A stretch of DNA of 64,000 bases from positions 62,001 to 126,000 of the forward strand of contig CP001769.1 of NCBI GenBank assembly GCA_000024525.1, written 5' to 3'. Shown one piece after another: positions 15,586 to 23,392 of this stretch. This DNA is from Spirosoma linguale DSM 74 (GTDB taxonomy: Bacteria; Bacteroidota; Bacteroidia; Cytophagales; Spirosomataceae). The stretch's first letter is position 1. Each line of letters starts with the position of its first letter. The position numbers and the translations under genes are program-made. The notes beneath the pieces are model-generated. The model saw nothing but the letters and a program-made list of their open reading frames with translations. It was not told the DNA's origin and made no database searches.

Positions 15586-15666
15586 ATGCTCACTAGCTTA
15601 TTCATCATCGCTCTGCTGGTATTCGTGTACATGCTGTATGTACTCATCAAACCAGAAAAGTTTTAA
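15586..15666 (+). CDS. kdpF: KdpF small subunit of the Kdp potassium ATPase
   Basis: The 26-residue peptide has one membrane segment (SLFIIALLVFVYMLYVLI) and ends KPEKF, a typical KdpF ending. It sits 40 bases before kdpA, the normal order. KdpF stabilises the KdpABC complex in the membrane. The small size means it is easy to miss. Confidence 0.82.
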   Translation: MLTSLFIIALLVFVYMLYVLIKPEKF

Positions 15667-15706
15667 CCTGAATAGCCCGCACCAGCGGGAGTAACTCAAT
15701 CGAAAT

Positions 15707-17428
15707 ATGTCAACGGAATTAATCGGCGTTATCGTCATGTATGGGCTGACCGTCCTGCTGGCTATACCGCTGGGCAAGTACATTGCCAACGTCTTTAGAC
15801 CAGAATCGGCCAATGGCCCGCTGGAACGGTTCATCTATCGCGTTGGCGGTATCGACCCCACCCGCGAGATGAGCTGGAAAGAAAATCTCACCGCTCTGCT
15901 CACTATCAACGCGGTCTGGCTGGCGTTCTCCTTTACCCTGCTGCTGTTGCAGGGCATGCTACCGCTTAACCCCGACGGCAACCCGTCCATGACACCCGAT
16001 CTGGCGTTCAATACCGCCATCAGTTTCATGGTCAACTGCGATTTGCAACACTATTCGGGCGAGTCGGGCCTGACGTATCTGACGCAGTTATTCGTCATCA
16101 ACTTCCTGATGTTCGTTTCGGCGGCCACGGGTATTGCGTCGCTGCTGCTGATCGTCCGGTCGTTTCTACCAAAGGTTGTCGATACGGTGGGTAATTTCTA
16201 TGTGTTCTTCGTGAAGGCGATTACCCGGATTCTATTGCCCCTTTCGTTCGTCGTATCTCTGATACTGGCCTTTAACGGCACTCCGGCCAGTTTCGATGGG
16301 AAAGACAGTATCGTAACGATGCAGGGCGATACGGTCGGGGTTTCGCGCGGACCGGCGGCTGGTATGATTGCCATCAAACACATCGGTACCAACGGGGGCG
16401 GCTGGTTCGGTGTCAACTCGGCGCACCCGCTGGAGAACCCTAACTATCTTACCAATATGGTCGAGATGGTGGCGCAGGTGCTGATTCCTATAGCCATGCT
16501 GTTTGCGCTGGGCTTTCTGATCAACCGTCGGCGGTTTACGTGGGTGGTGTATGGCGTTATGACCCTCGGTATGCTCTGTCTGCTCATCCCGACGCTGGTT
16601 ACAGAAGTCCACGGCAACCCGGCCATTGCGCAACTGGGCGTGAGCCAGCCAACCGGCGCGATGGAAGGCAAAGAGGTTCGGTTTGGGCCACTGGCGTCGG
16701 CTTACTGGAGCATTGTCACGACTATTATTTCGACGGGTTCGGTCAACTCCATGCACGATTCGTCGATGGCGCTCTCGGGTACGATGGAACTGTTGGGCAT
16801 GATGACCAACGCCTTCTACGGCGGTTGCGGTGTTGGCTTCCTGAACTACTATTATTACCTGATTATCGCGGTCTTCATATCGGGCCTTATGGTGGGCCGG
16901 ACGCCGGAGTTATTCGGGCGAAAGGTGGAAGCGCGGGAGATCAAGATTGCTTCGATTGTGGCTTTGCTGAGTACGTTGCTGGTCAAGGGCGGTACGGCGC
17001 TGGCGGTTTGGTTCTTCGTAAAATACCCGGATGCTGCCGCCGGGGTCGCGTCCGACTGGGCTGTGAAACCCTCGGCCTGGCTTAACAACCCCGGCAATCA
17101 TGGTTTCTCGGAGCTATTGTACGAATTCACGTCGGCCAACGCCAACAACGGATCGGGCTTTGAAGGATTGGGCGACAACAATTTTTTCTGGAACTACGCT
17201 ACAGGTATTGTCCTGATTCTGGGGCGGTTCATCCCGATCATCGGTCCGGTGGCCATTGCGGGTTTGCTGGCCCAGAAGAAGTACGTGCCGGAATCGGCGG
17301 GGACACTGCCCACGGACACGGGCACCTTCGGACTAATGACCTTCGCCGTGATCTTAATCATCACAGCCCTGTCGTTTTTCCCCGCGCTGGCCCTCGGTCC
17401 ACTGGCGGAGTACTTCAGTCTGAAGTAA
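15707..17428 (+). CDS. kdpA: Potassium-transporting ATPase subunit KdpA
   Basis: The 573-residue protein has about ten membrane segments and the potassium-selectivity loops. Examples are NCDLQHYSGESGLTYLTQL at about 107-125 and GTNGGGWFGVNSAHP at about 227-241. KdpA is the channel-like subunit that binds and passes K+, while KdpB hydrolyses ATP. Length matches the family. The gene order kdpF-kdpA is normal, but kdpB does not follow directly. A 692-base gap with an antisense toxin-antitoxin remnant intervenes. The open antisense frame of the toxin remnant runs into the kdpA 3' end. Confidence 0.97.
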   Translation: MSTELIGVIVMYGLTVLLAIPLGKYIANVFRPESANGPLERFIYRVGGIDPTREMSWKENLTALLTINAVWLAFSFTLLLLQGMLPLNPDGNPSMTPDLAFNTAISFMVNCDLQHYSGESGLTYLTQLFVINFLMFVSAATGIASLLLIVRSFLPKVVDTVGNFYVFFVKAITRILLPLSFVVSLILAFNGTPASFDGKDSIVTMQGDTVGVSRGPAAGMIAIKHIGTNGGGWFGVNSAHPLENPNYLTNMVEMVAQVLIPIAMLFALGFLINRRRFTWVVYGVMTLGMLCLLIPTLVTEVHGNPAIAQLGVSQPTGAMEGKEVRFGPLASAYWSIVTTIISTGSVNSMHDSSMALSGTMELLGMMTNAFYGGCGVGFLNYYYYLIIAVFISGLMVGRTPELFGRKVEAREIKIASIVALLSTLLVKGGTALAVWFFVKYPDAAAGVASDWAVKPSAWLNNPGNHGFSELLYEFTSANANNGSGFEGLGDNNFFWNYATGIVLILGRFIPIIGPVAIAGLLAQKKYVPESAGTLPTDTGTFGLMTFAVILIITALSFFPALALGPLAEYFSLK

Positions 17429-17449
17429 GCGGCTGAGCTAACTGGCTGG

Positions 17450-17775
17450 CAATTGAAAGTGAGGACATCCACTAGCGATACTAACGGGTAAGGTTCTGGC
17501 GTTTCAGCCGGACCAACATGCCGGTGACAGGGAAATGTCTCAAATTCTGGAAAGTGAGGGGTGTTGTCCCAACGGTAGATAGTCTGATTCGTAGCGCTTA
17601 ACCATTGATAGCCATACTTGAATTTAGTCCCCTTTCTGGATTCGTAGGTGGCTAATCGTGAGGAATCTCTAAAAATGAACAGGCAGCGCTCAATAGCTTT
17701 TGGGCCGGGTCAGGTTTCATGTTCAATAGTGTGGGAGTCAATGATAGAAGCGAATTCAGTCAACAGATCATTCAT
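17450..17775 (-). pseudogene. TumE-like (DUF6516) toxin remnant with in-frame stop
   Basis: Translation from the ATG at 17775 gives 21 residues ([21 protein letters not shown]), then TGA at 17710-17712. The same frame then continues with a convincing TumE/DUF6516 body, including FIFRDSSRLATYE, YGYQWL and YRWDNTPHFPEFETFPCHRHV, ending near VDVLTFNC. No stop codon follows until well inside the antisense of kdpA (about 17194). The gene is thus broken by one nonsense codon and has probably lost its 3' end. The start overlaps the stop of the upstream antitoxin by ATGA. TumE toxins of the same family are small growth inhibitors; this copy should be inactive. The family call is from sequence pattern and is moderate. 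Confidence 0.65.
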
Positions 17776-18089
17776 GGCCGAATTTGATGCAGATAGGTTG
17801 TGTAATCCTCAACAAAATCAATCGCATCATCCCATTCATTGTCATCCGTCTCTTTTTCAATACTGCCAAACCGAGCTAATACCATATCCGATTTATCGAT
17901 AACGCGCTGGCGAAACTCATCAAACGTCATCCCGTATTTATGCTGAAAAAAGTCTATCCGGCTCTGGTAATAGGCAATTTTCTGCTCCAGCACATTGCGA
18001 AGTTGAATGTGCAAAAAGTCATCTGTGCTACGATAACCCAGGTTCTGGATAACTCGCTCAAGGGAGGATGTGGATGCAGGAGCTGTCAT
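17772..18089 (-). CDS. Putative antitoxin partner of the TumE-like toxin
   Basis: The 105-residue protein is helical and acidic. It carries a central pattern ([30 protein letters not shown]) like the small partner proteins found next to DUF6516 toxins. I place the start at 18089 (MTAPAST) rather than 18101 or further upstream, because a -7 box at 18108-18115 leaves no room for a leader before 18101. The stop overlaps the toxin start by ATGA. The frame is intact while the toxin is broken, the expected order of decay for a toxin-antitoxin pair. It lies antisense between kdpA and kdpB. Confidence 0.65.
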   Translation of the reverse strand: MTAPASTSSLERVIQNLGYRSTDDFLHIQLRNVLEQKIAYYQSRIDFFQHKYGMTFDEFRQRVIDKSDMVLARFGSIEKETDDNEWDDAIDFVEDYTTYLHQIRP

Positions 18090-18107
18090 AACGAAATTCA
18101 TTTTTAT

Positions 18108-18115
18108 CAAAGATA
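18108..18115 (-). promoter_or_regulatory. Bacteroidota -7 box for the antitoxin gene
   Basis: The minus strand reads TATCTTTG, an exact TAnnTTTG match, about 20 bases upstream of the preferred start at 18089. It points away from kdpB, whose own ATG is six bases to the right. Confidence 0.5.
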
Positions 18116-18120
18116 CAAAA

Positions 18121-20280
18121 ATGTCAACCCAAAAATCATCCCCGGCCGGACGCGGCACCGCCCTATTCCAGCGCGAGCTTGTGAGCACGGCTATTCGGGA
18201 GTCATTTCTCAAACTTAACCCGGCTATTCTGAGTAAGAATCCGGTCATGTTCACCGTCGAAATTGGTACTGTTGTGATGGTGCTGGTTACGGCCTACATC
18301 GCCATTACGGGCGATACAAGCCAAGGGTCTCTGGGCTATAATGTGTCCATTACGCTGATCCTATTGCTGACGATTTTGTTCGCTAACTTCGCCGAGGCCA
18401 TTGCCGAAGCGAGGGGAAAAGCCCAGGCCGAATCGCTCCGTAAAACGCGTCAGGAAACACCCGCTAAAGTGATTCGGCGGGGCGGCCCTCCGTCAGTTGG
18501 AAATATATACACCGACGAAGTGCAGATTATTTCCTCCGCTCAACTCGTGAAAGGCGATGTGTTTCTCTGCGAACCGGGCGATATTATTCCGTCGGATGGC
18601 GAAATCATCGAAGGACTGGCAACCATCGACGAGTCGGCCATAACGGGCGAATCGGCCCCGGTAATCCGGGAAGCGGGTGGCGATAAATCATCCGTGACGG
18701 GGGGCACGAAAGTGCTGTCGGACCGGATAAAAGTGCAGGTGACTACGCAGCCGGGGGAGTCGTTTCTGGATAAAATGATCGCGCTGGTTGAAGGGGCTAC
18801 GCGGCAGAAAACACCCAACGAAATCGCTCTGACGATTCTGCTGGCCGGTTTTACTTTGATCTTTATTATCGTCTGCGTGGCCCTGAAACCCTTCGCCGAT
18901 TACGCCAATACGCCCATTACCATAGCCGCCCTGATCTCGCTGTTCGTATGCCTGATTCCAACCACCATTGGCGGACTCTTATCGGCCATTGGTATTGCGG
19001 GGATGGACCGGGCACTACGGGCCAATGTCATTGCTAAATCGGGCCGGGCGGTTGAAACGGCGGGCGACATCGACACGCTGCTGCTTGATAAAACGGGAAC
19101 AATCACCATCGGCAACCGCAAAGCCACGAATTTTTACCCCGCACCGGGTGTCTCGGAAGCCGATATGGTGCGGGCGTCGGCGCTGAGTTCACTGGCCGAC
19201 GAAACCCCCGAAGGAAAGTCTATAGTGGAACTGGCGAAAAAAATGAATAATGTACAATGGTCAATGACCAATGATCAATTTCATTTTCAAATAGGGGATA
19301 GCCAGAGCACGCTTCATTATCCATTGTCAATTATTCATTTTGTAAAGTTCACGGCCGAAACGCGTTCGTCGGGAATCGATATGCCTGCCGGAGTGAATGG
19401 TTCGCCGGTGCGGATTCGGAAAGGCGCGACGGATTCCATTCGGAACATCGTGACGAAAGCGGGTAATCTGTTCCCAATCGAAACGGAAAACCAGGCAAAG
19501 GAAATTGCGGGCAACGGCGGCACACCACTCGTTGTCATCGAAAACGAACAGGTACGGGGCGTTGTCGAATTGCAGGATATTATCAAACCCGGCATTTCGG
19601 AACGCTTCGACCGGCTGCGAAAAATGGGCGTAAAAACCGTGATGGTGACGGGAGATAACCCATTGACTGCCAGGTTTATCGCCGAAAAAGCGGGAGTCGA
19701 TGATTACATCGCCGAAGCCAAACCGGAAGATAAGATGAACTACATCCGCCATGAGCAAACGGGCGGTAAACTGGTAGCTATGATGGGCGACGGCACCAAC
19801 GACGCTCCCGCGCTGGCCCAGGCTGATGTAGGTGTGGCGATGAACTCCGGCACCCAGGCCGCCAAAGAAGCCGGGAATATGGTCGACCTCGACAACGACC
19901 CCACCAAGCTGATTGAGGTGGTTGAAATAGGGAAGCAGTTGCTCATTACACGCGGCACACTCACGACCTTTTCGATTGCCAACGACGTGGCCAAGTATTT
20001 CGCCATTGTGCCTGCCCTGTTCGTGGTGTCGATCCCGGCCTTGCAGGCTATTAACATCATGCGACTGCACAGCGCCGAGTCGGCGATTCTGTCGGCGGTG
20101 ATTTTCAACGCAATCATCATTCCGATGCTCATTCCGTTAGCCCTGCGCGGGGTCGAGTACAAACCCATTGGCGCATCGGCCCTGCTCCGCCGTAACCTGT
20201 TCATCTACGGTCTGGGTGGGATTGTAGCCCCGTTCATCGGAATTAAATTGATTGATTTGGTAGTTGGGTTGTTCGTGTAG
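18121..20280 (+). CDS. kdpB: Potassium-transporting ATPase subunit KdpB with in-frame repeat insert
   Basis: The 719-residue P-type ATPase shows ITGESAPV, the phosphorylated aspartate D323 in [10 protein letters not shown], and [22 protein letters not shown]. These are standard KdpB features. I place the start at 18121 (MSTQKSSP), the usual KdpB-like N-terminus. The in-frame ATG at 18070 would add 17 residues from the antisense gene. Residues about 374-407 are unusual: they are encoded by an AT-rich inverted repeat at 19240-19341, inside the nucleotide-binding domain, where other KdpB proteins have a short loop. The protein is about 35-40 residues longer than usual. Whether the insert affects ATP binding is unknown. 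Confidence 0.95.
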   Translation: MSTQKSSPAGRGTALFQRELVSTAIRESFLKLNPAILSKNPVMFTVEIGTVVMVLVTAYIAITGDTSQGSLGYNVSITLILLLTILFANFAEAIAEARGKAQAESLRKTRQETPAKVIRRGGPPSVGNIYTDEVQIISSAQLVKGDVFLCEPGDIIPSDGEIIEGLATIDESAITGESAPVIREAGGDKSSVTGGTKVLSDRIKVQVTTQPGESFLDKMIALVEGATRQKTPNEIALTILLAGFTLIFIIVCVALKPFADYANTPITIAALISLFVCLIPTTIGGLLSAIGIAGMDRALRANVIAKSGRAVETAGDIDTLLLDKTGTITIGNRKATNFYPAPGVSEADMVRASALSSLADETPEGKSIVELAKKMNNVQWSMTNDQFHFQIGDSQSTLHYPLSIIHFVKFTAETRSSGIDMPAGVNGSPVRIRKGATDSIRNIVTKAGNLFPIETENQAKEIAGNGGTPLVVIENEQVRGVVELQDIIKPGISERFDRLRKMGVKTVMVTGDNPLTARFIAEKAGVDDYIAEAKPEDKMNYIRHEQTGGKLVAMMGDGTNDAPALAQADVGVAMNSGTQAAKEAGNMVDLDNDPTKLIEVVEIGKQLLITRGTLTTFSIANDVAKYFAIVPALFVVSIPALQAINIMRLHSAESAILSAVIFNAIIIPMLIPLALRGVEYKPIGASALLRRNLFIYGLGGIVAPFIGIKLIDLVVGLFV
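19240..19341. repeat. 102-base AT-rich inverted repeat inserted in frame in kdpB
   Basis: The ends read AAAATGAATAATGTACAATGG on the left and, on the opposite strand, AAAATGAATAATTGACAATGG on the right. They are terminal inverted repeats of about 21 bases with few mismatches. The length is a multiple of three and no stop codon appears in the kdpB frame, so it is translated ([11 protein letters not shown] to YPLSIIHF). It is much more AT-rich than the surrounding gene. It looks like a miniature inverted-repeat element that landed in a tolerant loop. Confidence 0.75.
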
Positions 20281-20281
20281 A

Positions 20282-20355
20282 ACCGGGCGCCCCGCCCGGT
20301 AAATTCATCAACGTAAACAAACGTTTATCATAAACAGCCGGGCGGGACGCCCGGT
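20282..20355. repeat. Twin-palindrome element between kdpB and kdpC
   Basis: The arms at 20282-20299 (ACCGGGCGCCCCGCCCGG) and 20338-20355 are inverted copies with one mismatch. Each can fold on its own (ACCGGGCG / CGCCCGGT). The layout matches the elements at 9993-10109 and 30971-31076 while the sequence differs. It sits inside the kdp operon immediately after the kdpB stop. Confidence 0.78.
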
Positions 20356-20361
20356 ACTACA

Positions 20362-20970
20362 ATGAAAAATCATATCTCACCAGCTATTCGGCTTACGCTT
20401 GTTCTGCTGGTTATTCTGGCCATCATTTATCCATTGGTTATTGCCGGGGTGGCCAGACTGGCACCGGGTCAGGGAAAAGGCGAAACCATTACTGTCAACG
20501 GCAAGGTCGTTGGCTATGCGCTGGTTGGGCAAAAGTTTACTGCAGATCGGTATTTCAACAGCCGTCCGTCAGCCGTCGAGTACAAGGCTGATGGGTCGGG
20601 CGGCTCGAACAAAGGGCCGTCTAATCCTGATTATCTGAAAACGGTTCAGACACGAATCGACACGTTTCTGGTGCATAATCCGGGCGTGAACAAAGCTGAT
20701 ATTCCAGCCGAACTGGTGACTGCATCAGGTTCCGGGTTAGACCCCGACTTGTCGCCCGCAGCGGCTAAACTACAGATAGCCCGAATTGCCAGCGTTCGGA
20801 ACATCCCTGCCGAACAACTAAATCAATTGGTTAATGAACACACCAAAGGACCCTTGCTGGGCTTGCTTGGCCCCTCAACGGTTAATGTCCTGAGACTAAA
20901 CGTGGCGCTGGATGAATTGGCACCAGGCCATAGAGATTTTATGCCACAGAGACACACGGAGAGCCACTGA
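20362..20970 (+). CDS. kdpC: Potassium-transporting ATPase subunit KdpC
   Basis: The 202-residue protein has one N-terminal membrane segment (LTLVLLVILAIIYPLVIAGV) and a periplasmic domain. The family motifs are FNSRPSAVEY, ASGSGLDPDLSPAAAKLQIARIA and LGLLGPSTVNVLRLNVALD. KdpC assists the KdpA-KdpB complex. The family normally ends near NVALD. Here about 18 more residues follow (ending PQRHTESH), encoded by the start of a CACAGAGA-type repeat. The tail is therefore probably repeat-derived and not part of the fold. Confidence 0.95.
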   Translation: MKNHISPAIRLTLVLLVILAIIYPLVIAGVARLAPGQGKGETITVNGKVVGYALVGQKFTADRYFNSRPSAVEYKADGSGGSNKGPSNPDYLKTVQTRIDTFLVHNPGVNKADIPAELVTASGSGLDPDLSPAAAKLQIARIASVRNIPAEQLNQLVNEHTKGPLLGLLGPSTVNVLRLNVALDELAPGHRDFMPQRHTESH

Positions 20971-21012
20971 GATACACAGAGAAAGAACATCTTTTAAATC
21001 TCTGTGACATAA
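20932..21012. repeat. CACAGAGA-type inverted repeat at the kdpC 3' end
   Basis: ATTTTATGCCACAGAGA near 20937-20953 is mirrored by TCTCTGTGACATAAAAAT near 20999-21016. Degenerate ACACGGAGA and ACACAGAGA units lie between. It overlaps the kdpC C-terminus and ends at the porin start. A relative is at 22141-22244. Confidence 0.6.
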
Positions 21013-21019
21013 AAATAAA

Positions 21020-22135
21020 ATGAAAAACAAGGTATCCATTTTCCTTGCCATTGTCTGGTTGGCGTGTATGCTGCCTGCTCTGGCGCAAACGACGGCTGAT
21101 TCTACCGCTAGTGTACCGTCAGCGACGCAAGCAGGAATCACCTTTACCGGCTATGTCGAAGCGTATTATACTCATGATTTTACGGCGCCAAAAACGAGTC
21201 AGGAGCGGCCGGAATTTCTGTACAACCACAAGCGAAACCGGGAAGTAAACGTCAATCTGGCGTTGCTGAAAGGGGCGTACACCAGCGAGCGCGTCCGCGC
21301 CAATCTGGCGGTTCAGGTGGGCACGTATGCGCAATACAACTATGCCGCCGAGCAGCCTCTACTCCGGAATGTCTTTGAAGCCAATGCGGGCGTGAAGCTG
21401 AGCAGAACAAAAGACCTGTGGCTCGATGCCGGTATTTTTACGTCGCACATCGGCTTTGAAAGTGCCATCTCTAAAGACTGCTGGACGTTGACACGGAGCA
21501 TACTGGCCGAAAATTCGCCCTATTACCTGTCAGGGGCCAAACTGACCTATACTACCGGCAATGGCAAATGGACGCTGCTGGGTTCGGTGCTGAATGGCTG
21601 GCAGCGGATTGCCAAACTATCGGGTTATTCGGGGCCATCGCTCAGCACTCAGATACAGTATAAACCGAGTGCCAACTTGACGCTGAACTGGAGTACGTTC
21701 ATCGGCAGCGACCGCCCCGATTCGTTAAAGCAGCCCCGTTTTTTCAATAACTTCTATGCTATCATCAACCCGAACCGGAAAGTCAGTGCCATTCTCGGCT
21801 TCGATATTGGAACCGACCAGAAGCCGGTTGGAACGGGCAGTTATGTCTGGTATTCCCCGGTAGCCATTGTCCGATACTCGGTAAGCGATGCTGTAAAAGT
21901 GGCCGGACGAGTTGAATATTATGATGATAAGAACGGCGTCATCATCGCTACCGGAACCCCCAACGGATTCAAAACCTGGGGCTATTCGCTCAACGTCGAT
22001 TACGTCATCCTGCCCAATGCGTTGTTTCGGATTGAAGGAAAAGTCTATGACAGCCGGGATGCCATCTTCGAATCGAAAGTAGGTTTGAGTAAGACAAATA
22101 CGTCGCTGACAACGAGTCTGGCGGTGAGTTTTTAA
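21020..22135 (+). CDS. Outer-membrane beta-barrel porin of the kdp operon
   Basis: The 371-residue protein has a signal peptide (about 1-22, ending ALAQ). Many alternating strands follow (GITFTGYVEAYYTHDF near the start, SLTTSLAVSF at the end). The terminal aromatic residue is typical of an outer-membrane barrel. The whole resembles the OmpL-like beta-barrel porin-2 family. Its place between kdpC and the KdpD sensor gene suggests a channel that lets potassium cross the outer membrane, co-regulated with Kdp. The barrel call is fairly sure; potassium specificity is inference. Confidence 0.8.
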   Translation: MKNKVSIFLAIVWLACMLPALAQTTADSTASVPSATQAGITFTGYVEAYYTHDFTAPKTSQERPEFLYNHKRNREVNVNLALLKGAYTSERVRANLAVQVGTYAQYNYAAEQPLLRNVFEANAGVKLSRTKDLWLDAGIFTSHIGFESAISKDCWTLTRSILAENSPYYLSGAKLTYTTGNGKWTLLGSVLNGWQRIAKLSGYSGPSLSTQIQYKPSANLTLNWSTFIGSDRPDSLKQPRFFNNFYAIINPNRKVSAILGFDIGTDQKPVGTGSYVWYSPVAIVRYSVSDAVKVAGRVEYYDDKNGVIIATGTPNGFKTWGYSLNVDYVILPNALFRIEGKVYDSRDAIFESKVGLSKTNTSLTTSLAVSF

Positions 22136-22140
22136 AGTTA

Positions 22141-22244
22141 AAGTTGTTACGCGGAGATTCGCAGAGGCAAAGGAGATACACAGAGTATTTGATAATTAAT
22201 CTCTGCGAATCTCTTTTACTCTCTGTGCATCTCTGTGTAACAAA
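22141..22244. repeat. CACAGAGA-type inverted repeat, second copy
   Basis: GTTACGCGGAGATTCGCAGAG on the left and CTCTGCGAATCTC plus CTCTGTGCATCTCTGTGTAAC on the right are largely complementary. ACACAGAG units lie inside. It fills the gap between the porin and the KdpD gene and is related to the element at the kdpC end. Confidence 0.6.
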
Positions 22245-22265
22245 ATCTCTGTTGCCCCAGCAACC

Positions 22266-23390
22266 ATGAACCCAAACGACCAGAACGCCGAACATTTTCT
22301 GGATCTCCTCCGTCAGTCCCGGCGGGGTAAGTTCAAGGTGTATATCGGGATGAGTGCAGGCGTCGGTAAATCATACCGGATGCTTCAGGAAGCCCATACC
22401 CTGCTGCGGGCCGGTATCGACGTGAAAATCGGGTTTATTGAAACGCATAACCGGACCGAAACCCAGGCGCTGGTGGATGGGCTCCCCGTTATTCCCCGGC
22501 GACGGTTGTTTTACAAAGGGCGCGAGCTGGATGAACTCGACTTACAGGCCATTCTCAACCTGCATCCTGAACTGGTGATTGTCGATGAACTGGCGCATAC
22601 CAATATTCCCGGCTCGAAAAACGAAAAACGCTGGCAGGACGTAGTCGAAATTGTGGAAGCCGGTATCAACGTCATCAGTGCCGTTAACATTCAGCATATC
22701 GAAAGTTTGTATCAGGCCGTTCGTGCCATTACGGGCATCGACGTAACCGAACGCGTACCGGACCGGGTTCTTCAAATGGCTGACGAAGTGGTGAACATCG
22801 ACCTCACCGCCGACGAACTCATTACGCGGCTCAAAGACGGGAAGATTTATGATACAGCGAAGGTCAGCACGGCATTGAACAACTTCTTTCAGCCAGAGCG
22901 AATCTTGCAGCTGCGCGAACTGGCCCTGCGCGAAGTGGCCACGGCGGTAGAGCGAAAAATTGAAACGTCGGTGCCAACCAGCGTTAAGGCGAAGCCTGAG
23001 CGATTCCTGGCCGCCATCAGTTCCAATCACGAAATTGCCCGGCGGGTCATTCGCAAAACGGCGCGGCTGGCGGCTTATTACAACTCGCGCTGGTTTGTGC
23101 TCTATGTGCAGACCCCTGCCGAAAGCTCCGACCGTATTAAACTCGATGTCCAGCGCCACCTCATCAATAACCTCAAACTGGCTACGGAGCTGGGTGCGGA
23201 GGTTATTAGGGTTAAGGATAGTAATATTGTGAACAGCATCATGGCCGAAGTGGAGAAACGGAACATCACGACGGTTTGCATTGGAAAGCCACATCTTACG
23301 CTGATTCAGATTATTCTGAGAACCAATGCCTTTAACCAGCTTCTTACCAAACTGTCGGGGTCGGATACGGATTTGATTATACTCTCGTAG
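22266..23390 (+). CDS. kdpD: KdpD N-terminal sensor domain protein without kinase
   Basis: The 374-residue protein matches only the cytosolic N-terminal part of KdpD. The KdpD domain has Walker A GMSAGVGKS (28-36) and Walker B LVIVDELAHTN (about 107-117). A universal-stress-protein domain follows at about 240-374. The four membrane helices, GAF and histidine kinase modules of full KdpD are absent. A separate histidine kinase begins two bases after its stop, so the KdpD function appears split over two proteins. It probably senses cytosolic potassium or nucleotide state and acts on the kinase. The domain call is sure; the partner role is inference from coupling. Confidence 0.88.
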   Translation: MNPNDQNAEHFLDLLRQSRRGKFKVYIGMSAGVGKSYRMLQEAHTLLRAGIDVKIGFIETHNRTETQALVDGLPVIPRRRLFYKGRELDELDLQAILNLHPELVIVDELAHTNIPGSKNEKRWQDVVEIVEAGINVISAVNIQHIESLYQAVRAITGIDVTERVPDRVLQMADEVVNIDLTADELITRLKDGKIYDTAKVSTALNNFFQPERILQLRELALREVATAVERKIETSVPTSVKAKPERFLAAISSNHEIARRVIRKTARLAAYYNSRWFVLYVQTPAESSDRIKLDVQRHLINNLKLATELGAEVIRVKDSNIVNSIMAEVEKRNITTVCIGKPHLTLIQIILRTNAFNQLLTKLSGSDTDLIILS

Positions 23391-23392
23391 CT

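Noticed and set aside
17710..17712. Selenocysteine reading of the in-frame TGA in the toxin remnant
   Set aside because: No SECIS-like hairpin is apparent after the codon, no selenocysteine is known in this family, and the 3' end is also damaged.
18070..18120. Upstream ATG for kdpB
   Set aside because: It would add residues from the antisense antitoxin gene and its promoter; the ATG at 18121 gives a normal KdpB N-terminus.
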